Part shown: one piece after another, positions 18,472 through 27,522 of the stretch
Layout: each line of letters starts with the position of its first letter
How positions within the stretch are numbered: the stretch's first letter is position 1
NCBI GenBank assembly: GCA_023411395.1
Contig: JAEYOV010000071.1
Location: 201,956 to 265,955 of the forward strand
DNA from: Bacillota bacterium
Lineage (GTDB): Bacteria; Bacillota; Clostridia; Christensenellales; Aristaeellaceae
Length of the DNA: 64,000 nucleotides
Reading direction: 5' to 3'
Made by a program: the position numbers and the translations under genes
Notes under the pieces: model-generated
Seen by the model: only the letters and a program-made list of their open reading frames with translations
What the model was told of the DNA's origin: nothing
The model's database searches: none

Positions 18472-18714
18472 GCCACGATACACAAGAGGCCCGGCCCGGT
18501 AATGGATGGCCGGCGCCGGACGGACGGGGCTGATGGCGCCTTCAGCCGGATGGAGCAGCCCCTTCAGGCGGCCAGGCAGTTCTTGCGCCTCGGCTGCCGC
18601 CGCACATGGACAATGGAGAGGCGGGTTCTGCTTTGTAAAGAGCGGGATACCGCCTCCCCTGTCATGGCGCCGGCGCATTGCCGTATTTTTACATATCCGT
18701 CCGGACGGGAATAG

Positions 18715-18743
18715 TTGACAAAGGCTATGGGGTGCTTTACTAT
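18715..18743 (+). promoter_or_regulatory. Sigma-A-type promoter of the large repeat protein
   Basis: A perfect TTGACA (18715-18720), 17-base spacer and TACTAT (18738-18743), about 95 bases upstream of the start at 18837. Confidence 0.5.
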
Positions 18744-18836
18744 AACATATGAGAAACCTTATGCCATTTCAGGCTGGTTTTGGTATACGGAATGAAAGCC
18801 TGTAGAACAGGCTTTTGTTTTGATGGAGGAGCACAT

Positions 18837-21800
18837 ATGAGGCGCCGGCAAAAGGACAAGGCTTTCATTTCGCGCAGAACAAGGTGGATATTGTTGGGTG
18901 GCGGCTTGATTCTGGCTGCCTTTTTATCATTCCTGACAGCCGGTGCATCGCCCGGCGGGGAGGTTGCGCTTTCCGTATCCTTCAGGGGACTGAAGCTGAA
19001 CGCGCAGCTTCAGTGGCAGACAGTGCCGCTTGGCGGCACGTTTGAAGTGCTGTCAGGGGAGACTGTGCTGGGGGAGGTCACTGCCAACCGCACGCAGGAG
19101 CAGCGGGATGCAGGAGTACCGGAATCGCTGACCGTAAAAACGCAGGATGCCGGGCTTGGCCTTTTTTTGCGTCCTGTTAAGGAGAGCATGCCAAGCTCCT
19201 ATGTATGCCAGGATATCATTCCCGTAGCCTGGAACGGAGAGGGCAGCCTGCGGGCGGATGTGCTGGCTTATGCCCGGGAAGGCCTGTTTCGCCTGAGCAA
19301 CACGCTTGCGCGGGATGGACAGCCTGCACAAAGCGCAGAATTCAGCGTTCTGGATGAAAGCGGGCAGACGGTGTATTCATTTGCCACGGATAATGAAGGC
19401 ATCTACAACGCGCAGATGCCGCTGCCCGAAGGTGTATATACCCTGCGCCAGACGCTGTCGCCGGAAGGCACGGTGCCGGCTGAGGATATGGCTTTGGCCA
19501 TTGTTCCTTACTTGGGCACGGAGGACAGCGTGACAGGCCTCACAGTGCAAAATGCGCCTGTACCCCTGCACGACCGTCTGCGGGGAGACATGGCCGTTGA
19601 GACCAGGCCCGCCGGGAATTTGTATGCCGGGGATCAAACAGCGGAATTCCTCTTTTCAAGCCATTCGGATGAGGGGAACACACTACCCCTGCAAAACTAT
19701 ACAATAGATATCAGCCAATTGACTCTGCTGGACCAGGTTGGGAATGCGCATCCTGATCAATCAGGGAAAGAAATAAAAAGCCTCATCGTGACGCCGGGCA
19801 CCCAGGGGATACAGGCCAGAGCCCGGGCTTATGACGAACAGGGGCTGCAAATAGGCGGAGAAAGGCATTTTGCGCCGGGGCAGGAGCTCAGCCTGGACGG
19901 GCTGAAGGCATCCTCCGTCAAGATCGTCTATGTCGCGGCGGATGGACAGGCTCTTGTGCCAGAAGCGTTTGATCCGGGTTCTATACACCTGAAAGTGGGC
20001 TTGGCCCGCCGTACCCCCGATCCAAGCAAGGCCAGCGTGGCCCAGGCAGCAGTCACCATGAAAGCTTCCTGGCAATACCAGTATCCGGGCCGGGACAGGA
20101 ACATAGTCACGGCCTACGGGGAATGCAACAGCTTTGACCTGCGAACGAATGTATTTGACAGCCGGGCGGTGGTCAGCGTTACAGGGGCGGCGGATGCTCA
20201 GGGCCGCGTATCGGTTACGGTGCGCCATGAAGGCGGCCCGGCGCTTGACGGCCAAAAGCTCGCGGTACAGCTGCCCGATGGCTGGCGTGTGCAGGATGGT
20301 AATATCCAACCGCCTATTGTGGCGGTCAGCCGTGGTAAACAGGCTGATATCCTGGCGCTTTCGCTGCCCGGCACGCTGGCGGAAGGCCAGGAGCAAACGG
20401 TAACATTCTCCGCGTCCCTGGGGGCAGGGGATGGGGAAGGCGCGTCATGGGTCTTGAGCAGCGCTGGCGTGGCTCCCACTCTGGACAATCCGCTGGGCCT
20501 TGCGGTATGGGGCGAGCGTGTGGAAGGCTGTCCTGTGGCGGATGCCGCGCTGGGCCTTGACCAGCCCGAAATGTATGCCTATGCGTCCTGGACTGCGAAA
20601 AATGATTCAGATACGGCCGTGTCGCAGCCGTTTGGCTATCCTGGAGTTGGCGGAGAGGCGGCTCTGTCCGGATGGCTGTTTGACGATGCCAACGGCAATG
20701 GGCAGCATGAGGAAGGTGAGCAGGGAGCTGCCGGACAGCTTGTGATGTGGCGCGGCTCCGCCAACCTTAGCTATCACACCTATACGGATGCGCAGGGGAA
20801 ATTTGATTTTTCCGGCGTATCGGCTGACGGCCAAATGGGGGAGCTGTACGCGCAGCTTCCGGAAAATACGGTCATCGCCGGGCAGCGTGGCACCGGCGGG
20901 CTGTATCTGGCGGCGCAGACGGGTTTGAGCAATCAAGCCGAGATTCAAATCGCATTCTCCAGGATGTGCGCGCTGTACGGCCGCGTGTATGAACAGGAGA
21001 GTCATGCGGGCATTGCCGGGGTTGAGGCTACATTGATTACGGGCGGCCAAGCGGCTGCGTCCGCGCTGACAGACGCGCAAGGGCAGTACCGCTTTGACGC
21101 TCTGGCATCGGGAGATTACCAGGTGGCCTTGAAGCTGCCCGACGCGCTTTCTTCACAGGCTGGATTCTATCCCGGCGACGGATACGCGCAAGCTTCCGGC
21201 CTTAAGGCACTGCTTCCTTCTATTACATTGCAATATGGCGGCGAGGTCATGCAGGACGGACCTGTGCGCCGGTACGGCTCGTTGGCCGTAAGCCTGCAGG
21301 GCTATACATATCCTTTAGGTACCGCGTCCCTGTTTAGGGAGGGCCGCCTTCTGGCCGAATCGGCCCCCGCCGATGACGGTTCGTACTATTTTAACAGGCT
21401 GTTCAGCGGCGCTTATACGCTTAGCTTGCAGGTGCCGCAAGGGCTTGCCATCCGCGCGGAGGGCACGCAGTCCTGGCTAAAGGGGCCGGTCTCCCTGGAT
21501 GCTGAGGTCCCTGCGGGGGGAGAAAAGCAGCTTGCGCTGGAGGAAACGGTCACAGGGTCACTTATGGTAGCATTCAGCGGTACCGGGGTCGCTGATATTC
21601 CGGTGATGATTTCGGGGCCGGAAGACCGGCAGGGAGTGCTGGACGCAAACGGCCGGTATGTTTTTTCAGACCTGATTCCCGGGATGTATCAGGTGCAGGC
21701 GGCACTGCCCCAAACGGTGCTTGAGGACCAGTCGGGGGCATGGCGGATTGAGCCTGCGCAGGGGAGCATGACCGCATCCCTTTTCGTGGAGGTTCTCCCC

Positions 21801-24800
21801 GGCCAGGAAACGGCGCCGCAGGAAGCCTTGCTTTTGCAGGCCGCCACGGTCGCGGGCGCCGTCTTTGAGGATTCCGACCAGGATGGCGCGCTTGGAACAG
21901 GGGAAGCAGCCCTTTCCGGCGCGAGGGTGGAACTTTTGATGGAGCAGGCCGGCACATGGACGCAGATCCAGTCGGTGCAAACGGGCGGGGATGGGCTATT
22001 TCACTTCGGAAACCTGGTGCCCGGCCAATACCGCCTGTCCATCACCCTGCCCAAAGGCAAGGCGCTGGCGAACCGGCAGGCGCAAGAGCCCTTCACCCTG
22101 GAAAATGGACAGAATATTCAGGTCTTTGCAGGCGCTGTTTCCCCGGCGGCGCTTGAAGCCAACGCTTTCTGGGATAGCAATAACGATGGTTTGCAGGGCA
22201 TATATGAGCGGGCCATCGAGGGAACACTGGTGGAAGTCCTCCCGGCGGAGGGTGGCGATGACACCGTGGCCGCCAAGGGCATGACAGACAGGAACGGGCA
22301 AATCTCCTTTTACAACCTTGCCCCCGGCAATTACTGCATCCGTTTTACGCTGCCGGAGGGTTACTGGCTCTCCCGGCAGGGGGATGTGAGTGGTTTCAAA
22401 CGAAACACAGTGCCCATAGCGGACAGCCGCCAGGGAGTAACGCAGCCCTTCACCCTGAAGGAGGGTCAAAAGGCGGGGTTTGGAGTGGGCGGCATAAAGA
22501 CAGGCACGATCAGCGGCCGCGTCTGGCTGGATGTCAATGCCGACGGCATCATGACCGACGGCGAGCCCGGCCAGGCTGGGTGCACAATCACGCTGTCCGG
22601 CAGCCGAAATGGACAGAATTATATCTATACCACAGACGATACGGGGCTGTATGCCATTACCGCCCGCACCGATACGTATCTGTTCACCGTAAAGGGGCCG
22701 GATGGCATGAGCTTTACCCGCTCCAGCGCCACGGGCGGGGTGAACCGCTCCATCATCACCACTGAAGGCACGAGCGCCGGGGAACGCAAATATGTGTTTG
22801 AATCCGGCACCCGGGAGGAAAACCAAAACATCGGTTTTGTGCCGGGGGCGGTTCTTCATGGCGTGGCCTTCCTGGATGAAAATTACAACGGCGTCTTTGA
22901 CAGCGGCGAACAGCTTCTTGACGGCGTTACCCTGGAATTGACAAGGACGGGCAGCAGCAAAGCGCTGAAATCCATTGCAACCGGATCAGACGGCGCATTC
23001 CGCTTTGACAGCCTGTGGGGCGGCGAATACGATTTGCGGGCCGTTCTGCCGGATACGGGCGTGGTCTTTACCCGTGTCCCGGACGGCGGCAGCGAACATG
23101 AGAACCTGTTTGCCCGGCGCAAAGGCAAGCGTGAGACGACCGTTACCCTCTCGCTTTCAAGCGGAGAGCGCCGGGCTGTGGGTGCAGGCGCGGTCGTGCC
23201 GGGTAGCTTGTCAGGCCTTGTTTTCACCGATACAAACTACAACGGGCTTTACGATCATGGAGAGCCGCCTGTTTCCAGCGTGCTTATAAGGCTGCTTGAC
23301 CAGGACGGAGAAACGGTGGCCAGCGTGGAGACCAGTGCCGCCGGCCAGTATACCTTTGACGGACTGATGCCCATGGCCTACACCCTGGCGGTGGAAAAGC
23401 CGGCGGGCTACATGTTTACCTGGCAGGGCAGCGGCGAGAGCAGAAGCCGTGTACAAGCGCTGGATAAAAACGAGGGATTGACCGGGGCGATTTCCGTAGC
23501 CCTGGGTGAGCAGGTAAAGAGCGTGTATGCGGGTGTAATCTTGCCTGCCGGCGTACAGGGCAAGGTGTTTGGCGACTTAAATGACGATGGCCTGCTGTCC
23601 CAGGGAGAAGGGGGATTTGAGGGGGTAAAGGTGAGCCTTATGAATGAGGCCGGGCAGGTGGTACAAAGCTTTACCACAGGCGGGAGCGGAGATTTTGCTT
23701 TTGCAGATCTGCATCCGGGCCGGTACACCCTGTCCTACTTGCTGCCCGAGGGCGCCGTATATGCGGTAAAGGTCAAGGGCGGAAACGAAATCGCCGGGGA
23801 GGACCTTACTGCTTTCGGTGAGGCTTTTGATCTGAAAATTGGGGAAACAAAGCGCGCCCCCTTGTGCGGGGCTGTGGCTCTGGGCCGGATGTCCGGCATA
23901 TCTTTCCACGATGCCAACGCAAACGGTGTTCGGGAAGAAGGGGAAAACACCCTTTCCGGTGTGCGCTTCATTCTCACAAGCCGGCGAACCGGGCAGGAAG
24001 CCGGGAATGTGACCACCGGTCCGGACGGTGCGTTCCTGCTTGACCGTCTGCGGCCCGGCGCATACACGCTGAGCGTATCGCTTCCCGCGGGGATGGTTTT
24101 CACCAGGGCCGGTTCCAACATTTTGATGGATTCCATCCTGGGGGCGCAGGGGAGCCTGGATATGGACATCCGCATGGGGGATAAGCTGGACGGCCGCCTG
24201 GTGGGCGGCATGCTGCCGGCGTCCCTGGCGGGCCATGTTTGGCTGGATGAGAACAACAATGGCCTGGAGGAGCCGGGGGAGGCGCGTTTGGGCGGCCTCA
24301 AGGTACAGGTTCTGGATATCCTGACTGGCAGCGTCTTCACCACCTTGACAACCGATGAAAACGGCGCCTATCATGTGCCTGTTATCCGGCCTGGAACGTA
24401 TGACCTTACGGTGAGCCTCCCTGAAAACAGCATTGCTGCGGACACCGCCGCCGGAGAGAACATATTCCATGACGGCGCGCCTGGCACCGTGACCCTGGCC
24501 AACCTTATGCTTATGGAGGGTGAGGAGATTGCGGATATCCGCGCCGGAGTGAGACAGTATACCTCCATCCGGGGAATGGTCTGGGCTGATGTGCAGGGCA
24601 CTATATCGCCTCTTGACGGCGTGCAGGTATCGCTGTATAAGGCTGATGATCTTGAGAAGCCGCTGAAGACGGTGGTGACGGCGGAGGACGGAGCATACCG
24701 CTTTGACCGGCTGATGCCCGGGAAGTACAGGATCGGTGCGGCTCTTAAGCCGGGATATCTGTTTGTGAAGCCGCAGGATGAACGGCTGATGGCAGGCGAG

Positions 24801-25307
24801 GCGCTCAGCATCATATCAGACACCACCTCGGGACTTGGGGAAGCGTTTGATTTGGTTATGGGAAAGAATCAGATAAAGCAGGACATCGGCGCTGTCAGAA
24901 CCGGCAAGCTGGGCGATTTTGTCTGGCTGGATGAAAACAGGAACGGGCTTCAGGATACGGGCGAGCCCGGTATCCCCGGCATGTCCGTAGTCCTCATACA
25001 GGATGGGCAGCAGGTGGCGGCGGTACTTACCGACGCTTACGGTTATTATCTGTTTGACAATGTGTACCCCATGCCGAGCCAGGTGCAGGCTGCCATGTAC
25101 ACAGAGCTTATACCCACAACGCGGCGGACGGATTATCCTTTGCTGGTAAGCGCGCTGGACGGCTTTGAGGGGGATAAGGCCTATACCGTGGATGTGATGG
25201 TGACAAGCGGCGGGAAGAATTTCAACTGTGACCTGGGCTTTGTGCTGAAGGAGGGAAGCAAGCGTCCCGATGCCATAAAGCCCCCTCCGGCGCAAAAATG
25301 GGATTAG
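18837..25307 (+). CDS. Giant secreted SdrD-B/Cna-B-type repeat protein
   Basis: A 2156-residue protein. A basic N-terminus and hydrophobic stretch (WILLGGGLILAAFLSFL, about residues 16-35) form a signal peptide or anchor. Residues about 40-600 hold beta-rich domains including a DUF11-like part. From about 610 to the end there are roughly 14 units of 105-125 residues of the SdrD-B/Cna-B (prealbumin-like) type. Most start with hydrophobic-x-D-x-N-x-N/D-G-x-x-D/E-x-GE, a calcium-binding-like loop (DDANGNGQHEEGE, DENYNGVFDSGE, DENRNGLQDTGE), and end in G-x-Y-x-F-D-x-L-x-P-G-x-Y. No LPXTG sorting motif is present; the C-terminus is KPPPAQKWD. It is probably displayed or released outside the cell as a rod-like adhesin or matrix protein. 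The ATG at 18837 has GGAGGA six bases upstream. Confidence 0.88.
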   Translation: MRRRQKDKAFISRRTRWILLGGGLILAAFLSFLTAGASPGGEVALSVSFRGLKLNAQLQWQTVPLGGTFEVLSGETVLGEVTANRTQEQRDAGVPESLTVKTQDAGLGLFLRPVKESMPSSYVCQDIIPVAWNGEGSLRADVLAYAREGLFRLSNTLARDGQPAQSAEFSVLDESGQTVYSFATDNEGIYNAQMPLPEGVYTLRQTLSPEGTVPAEDMALAIVPYLGTEDSVTGLTVQNAPVPLHDRLRGDMAVETRPAGNLYAGDQTAEFLFSSHSDEGNTLPLQNYTIDISQLTLLDQVGNAHPDQSGKEIKSLIVTPGTQGIQARARAYDEQGLQIGGERHFAPGQELSLDGLKASSVKIVYVAADGQALVPEAFDPGSIHLKVGLARRTPDPSKASVAQAAVTMKASWQYQYPGRDRNIVTAYGECNSFDLRTNVFDSRAVVSVTGAADAQGRVSVTVRHEGGPALDGQKLAVQLPDGWRVQDGNIQPPIVAVSRGKQADILALSLPGTLAEGQEQTVTFSASLGAGDGEGASWVLSSAGVAPTLDNPLGLAVWGERVEGCPVADAALGLDQPEMYAYASWTAKNDSDTAVSQPFGYPGVGGEAALSGWLFDDANGNGQHEEGEQGAAGQLVMWRGSANLSYHTYTDAQGKFDFSGVSADGQMGELYAQLPENTVIAGQRGTGGLYLAAQTGLSNQAEIQIAFSRMCALYGRVYEQESHAGIAGVEATLITGGQAAASALTDAQGQYRFDALASGDYQVALKLPDALSSQAGFYPGDGYAQASGLKALLPSITLQYGGEVMQDGPVRRYGSLAVSLQGYTYPLGTASLFREGRLLAESAPADDGSYYFNRLFSGAYTLSLQVPQGLAIRAEGTQSWLKGPVSLDAEVPAGGEKQLALEETVTGSLMVAFSGTGVADIPVMISGPEDRQGVLDANGRYVFSDLIPGMYQVQAALPQTVLEDQSGAWRIEPAQGSMTASLFVEVLPGQETAPQEALLLQAATVAGAVFEDSDQDGALGTGEAALSGARVELLMEQAGTWTQIQSVQTGGDGLFHFGNLVPGQYRLSITLPKGKALANRQAQEPFTLENGQNIQVFAGAVSPAALEANAFWDSNNDGLQGIYERAIEGTLVEVLPAEGGDDTVAAKGMTDRNGQISFYNLAPGNYCIRFTLPEGYWLSRQGDVSGFKRNTVPIADSRQGVTQPFTLKEGQKAGFGVGGIKTGTISGRVWLDVNADGIMTDGEPGQAGCTITLSGSRNGQNYIYTTDDTGLYAITARTDTYLFTVKGPDGMSFTRSSATGGVNRSIITTEGTSAGERKYVFESGTREENQNIGFVPGAVLHGVAFLDENYNGVFDSGEQLLDGVTLELTRTGSSKALKSIATGSDGAFRFDSLWGGEYDLRAVLPDTGVVFTRVPDGGSEHENLFARRKGKRETTVTLSLSSGERRAVGAGAVVPGSLSGLVFTDTNYNGLYDHGEPPVSSVLIRLLDQDGETVASVETSAAGQYTFDGLMPMAYTLAVEKPAGYMFTWQGSGESRSRVQALDKNEGLTGAISVALGEQVKSVYAGVILPAGVQGKVFGDLNDDGLLSQGEGGFEGVKVSLMNEAGQVVQSFTTGGSGDFAFADLHPGRYTLSYLLPEGAVYAVKVKGGNEIAGEDLTAFGEAFDLKIGETKRAPLCGAVALGRMSGISFHDANANGVREEGENTLSGVRFILTSRRTGQEAGNVTTGPDGAFLLDRLRPGAYTLSVSLPAGMVFTRAGSNILMDSILGAQGSLDMDIRMGDKLDGRLVGGMLPASLAGHVWLDENNNGLEEPGEARLGGLKVQVLDILTGSVFTTLTTDENGAYHVPVIRPGTYDLTVSLPENSIAADTAAGENIFHDGAPGTVTLANLMLMEGEEIADIRAGVRQYTSIRGMVWADVQGTISPLDGVQVSLYKADDLEKPLKTVVTAEDGAYRFDRLMPGKYRIGAALKPGYLFVKPQDERLMAGEALSIISDTTSGLGEAFDLVMGKNQIKQDIGAVRTGKLGDFVWLDENRNGLQDTGEPGIPGMSVVLIQDGQQVAAVLTDAYGYYLFDNVYPMPSQVQAAMYTELIPTTRRTDYPLLVSALDGFEGDKAYTVDVMVTSGGKNFNCDLGFVLKEGSKRPDAIKPPPAQKWD

Positions 25308-25402
25308 GTCCGCTTTGTGAGAAAAATGGGGCGGGAGGCAGTTGCTGCTTACCGCCCTTAAACTATCAACAAACATAGGCAATCCGGCAGCGCTATTTTC
25401 TC

Positions 25403-25439
25403 AAAAAAAAGAACCCGCCTCCATAAGGGAAGGGGTTCT
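25403..25439 (-). terminator. Rho-independent terminator of rpsT
   Basis: On the minus strand, GAACCCCTTCC / GGAGGCGGGTTC around CTTAT, followed by eight T, 28 bases after the rpsT stop codon. Confidence 0.85.
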
Positions 25440-25466
25440 CGGAAATACATATTTCTATCCTGCAAT

Positions 25467-25739
25467 TCACTGAGCCACAGCTTTGGAAAGACTGCGGGCC
25501 AGGCGGGCCTTTTTACGGTTCGCCGTATTCTTGTGCAGAATACCTTTGGCAGCCGCTTTATCGATGGCGGAGGTGGTTGCGCTCAACTGCACGTTGGCGG
25601 AACCGGGGTTCACAGCCAACTCAACCTGGAATTTCTTGATGGCGGTCTTTACCCCGCTCTTGATCATCCGGTTGCGCAAATTCTTCTTTTCACTGACCTT
25701 GACGCGCTTGATGGCGGACTTGATGTTCGGCAATTTCAT
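25467..25739 (-). CDS. rpsT: 30S ribosomal protein S20
   Basis: A 90-residue basic protein with the S20 signature: N-terminal MKLPNIKSAIKRVKVSEK, a run of Lys/Arg helices, and the C-terminal KGILHKNTANRKKARLA, which binds 16S rRNA. S20 is an early-binding small-subunit protein. The start has AAGGAGGTGA directly upstream. The gene is monocistronic, with its own promoter (25775-25803) and terminator. Confidence 0.97.
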   Translation of the reverse strand: MKLPNIKSAIKRVKVSEKKNLRNRMIKSGVKTAIKKFQVELAVNPGSANVQLSATTSAIDKAAAKGILHKNTANRKKARLARSLSKAVAQ

Positions 25740-25774
25740 TCACCTCCTTGAATCAACGTGAATCAGCAAAAATT

Positions 25775-25803
25775 ATTTTATCATGTCTTGGCACGTATTG
25801 CAA
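25775..25803 (-). promoter_or_regulatory. Promoter of rpsT
   Basis: On the minus strand, TTGCAA (25798-25803), 17-base spacer, TAAAAT (25775-25780), about 30 bases before the ribosome site. Confidence 0.5.
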
Positions 25804-25811
25804 GTATTTTC

Positions 25812-25841
25812 TTGAGAACAAAGCGCAAAAAAATGTAAAAT
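25812..25841 (+). promoter_or_regulatory. Possible promoter of the 25964 membrane protein gene
   Basis: TTGAGA (25812-25817), 18-base spacer, TAAAAT (25836-25841), back to back with the rpsT promoter. Confidence 0.4.
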
Positions 25842-25963
25842 AGCGCATTCATTTTGAGGAAGATTGTTACCGGAGCCGGCATGAGTCAGGACAGCCGTTC
25901 CATCCGTGCATCATTTACGCTGCCTTTTCACAGATTAGAAGACGGATATAAAGGAGGTGCATG

Positions 25964-26506
25964 ATGGAAGCGTTCTTTTTTGCTTTGCTTGCCCTGTTTT
26001 CCCTTGCCGAGGTTTTTATTGCCGTCCGGTATTCGAAAGCCAAAAAATCAAGCAGCTTAAAACATGCGGTCGCACCGGCCGTTCTTTTTCTTTTCTATCT
26101 GCTGGTGTTGTGTATTATTCGAATCCGCGTTCCTTATTTTGTTTTGACACTTGCCATGCTCACTGTCTTTTTGCATACCTTTGTGGGTCTTTATCTGGAT
26201 CTGTACCACCGGTCAAAAACCTTTGACAGGTACCTGCACGGATTCGGCAGTTTTTCCTTTGCGCTGCTTCTCTACCTGACATTGTCGAAAGTGACCAGTC
26301 CGGGAGGATCGGTGCTTTTCCGCTCCGTTTTTGTGGCGGTCATGGGCATTGCGGCAGGTGCTGTATTTGAAGCGTTGGAATTCCTGCACGATTCAAGGAA
26401 CAAAATGAAGATGCAGCGGGGATTGAAAGATACCGATTTTGACTTGATATTTGACGTCATCGGCTCGGTCGCTGCCGCTATCCTGGCAGCCTTTACGTAT
26501 CTGTAA
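25964..26506 (+). CDS. Polytopic membrane protein, distantly DUF2238-like
   Basis: A 180-residue protein with about five hydrophobic helices. The C-terminal part (AVFEALEFLHD, then GLKDTDFDLIFDVIGS and a last helix) resembles the acidic helix and DTxxDxxxxxxG pattern of DUF2238-type membrane proteins, whose function is not established. AAGGAGG at 25951-25957 is six bases before the chosen ATG; an adjacent ATG at 25961 is only three bases away from it. The gene stands alone between a promoter and a terminator. Confidence 0.7.
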   Translation: MEAFFFALLALFSLAEVFIAVRYSKAKKSSSLKHAVAPAVLFLFYLLVLCIIRIRVPYFVLTLAMLTVFLHTFVGLYLDLYHRSKTFDRYLHGFGSFSFALLLYLTLSKVTSPGGSVLFRSVFVAVMGIAAGAVFEALEFLHDSRNKMKMQRGLKDTDFDLIFDVIGSVAAAILAAFTYL

Positions 26507-26540
26507 CAAAACCGCCGAAGCATTTTGCTTCAGCGGTTTT
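26507..26540. terminator. Bidirectional terminator
   Basis: AAAACCGC-C-GAAGCA, loop TTT, TGCTTC-A-GCGGTTTT. It begins at the stop of the 25964 gene and also lies downstream of the minus-strand gene ending at 26566. Confidence 0.75.
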
Positions 26541-26565
26541 CCTGCACATCGGCCGGCTGCTTGAA

Positions 26566-26802
26566 TCAGAAGATGGCGCGAAAGGCCAGGCCCACGGCAA
26601 GCAGGATCAATGGAATGCCGATGACCGCGCCAATGATGGTCATACACAGCGCTACGCCGATGGCGCCAAGGATCAAGGCAAATATCAGCGAAAACAGGCC
26701 GCCGATGGCGCCCAATATGAAGCCGATGATTTTCCCGGCAAGGCCCAACGCACCGCCTATGATACCGATAACCGCCGCGAAAGGCCACAGTAAGCAACCC
26801 AT
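26566..26802 (-). CDS. Small hydrophobic membrane protein
   Basis: A 78-residue protein that is almost entirely hydrophobic and rich in Gly, Ala and Ile (GIIGGALGLAGKIIGFI), with two or three membrane spans. Similar short Gly-rich membrane proteins are common in Clostridia without a known role. The ATG at 26802 was chosen because AGGAGG lies eight bases upstream; a GTG at 26811 overlaps that site. Confidence 0.65.
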   Translation of the reverse strand: MGCLLWPFAAVIGIIGGALGLAGKIIGFILGAIGGLFSLIFALILGAIGVALCMTIIGAVIGIPLILLAVGLAFRAIF

Positions 26803-26937
26803 ACCAATCACCTCCTACGTGAAAAGTATACGGCTGAACTATGGAAAAATCAAAAAGGCCGGCATTAATTTTCCATGAGAATTTTCTCATTTCTGGAAGC
26901 CACAAAAAAGCCCCTGCATGGGGCAGGGGCAGGGTGG

Positions 26938-27522
26938 CTACATCGCACTCCAGCCGGATGTCTGGCGCTTTCTTTTTTGGGGCAGGGGGCGCATCCAGTG
27001 AAAAATCAGCCAGCCTACGCCAATGCCCAGGAATATGTCGCCGATGCTGGCCAGCCCGGAGTGCACAAAGGGAATCACCAGCGCATCGCCCAGGAACAGG
27101 AAAGGAGCGCCTTTGTCCACCAAAACGTACTCAAATATTTCGCCGGACTGTATGCGCTCAAGCACAGAGGCCATCTCCGGGAACTCGTGGATGATGGGCG
27201 CCACAGGCATGCGGAAGCCATACCAGGCAATGACGAAGAAATTCAAGAAACTGGCCAGAGCAATGAGGCGGACGGGTTTCCTTTTCCAATTCAGAAAACA
27301 AAAAAGAAAAATGAGCACGTATTCCAGAGAAACTGCAATCCACAGCCATTGGGATATTGGCAGCGGTATGCGGCGCTGCATAAAAGATAAAGCCGCCTCT
27401 ATCGCGAACGCAAGCGGCGGCAGCCAAATCAGCCGCAGTGGATTCTCCGCAATGTACCTGAGCCGCCCGCCGCACAGGAAGCTTAGCGGGATGGCCAGCA
27501 AAATGAAGTAGGCAAGAATCAT
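26938..27522 (-). CDS. DUF5317 family membrane protein
   Basis: A 194-residue polytopic protein with four or five helices. The N-terminal GGRLRYIAENPLRLIWL and the C-terminal GDALVIPFVHSGLASIGDI fit the DUF5317 family, whose function is unknown. Its ATG overlaps the stop of the upstream HD-GYP gene in ATGA, indicating translational coupling. The partnership suggests a role linked to membrane signalling, but that is inference from position only. Confidence 0.75.
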   Translation of the reverse strand: MILAYFILLAIPLSFLCGGRLRYIAENPLRLIWLPPLAFAIEAALSFMQRRIPLPISQWLWIAVSLEYVLIFLFCFLNWKRKPVRLIALASFLNFFVIAWYGFRMPVAPIIHEFPEMASVLERIQSGEIFEYVLVDKGAPFLFLGDALVIPFVHSGLASIGDIFLGIGVGWLIFHWMRPLPQKRKRQTSGWSAM

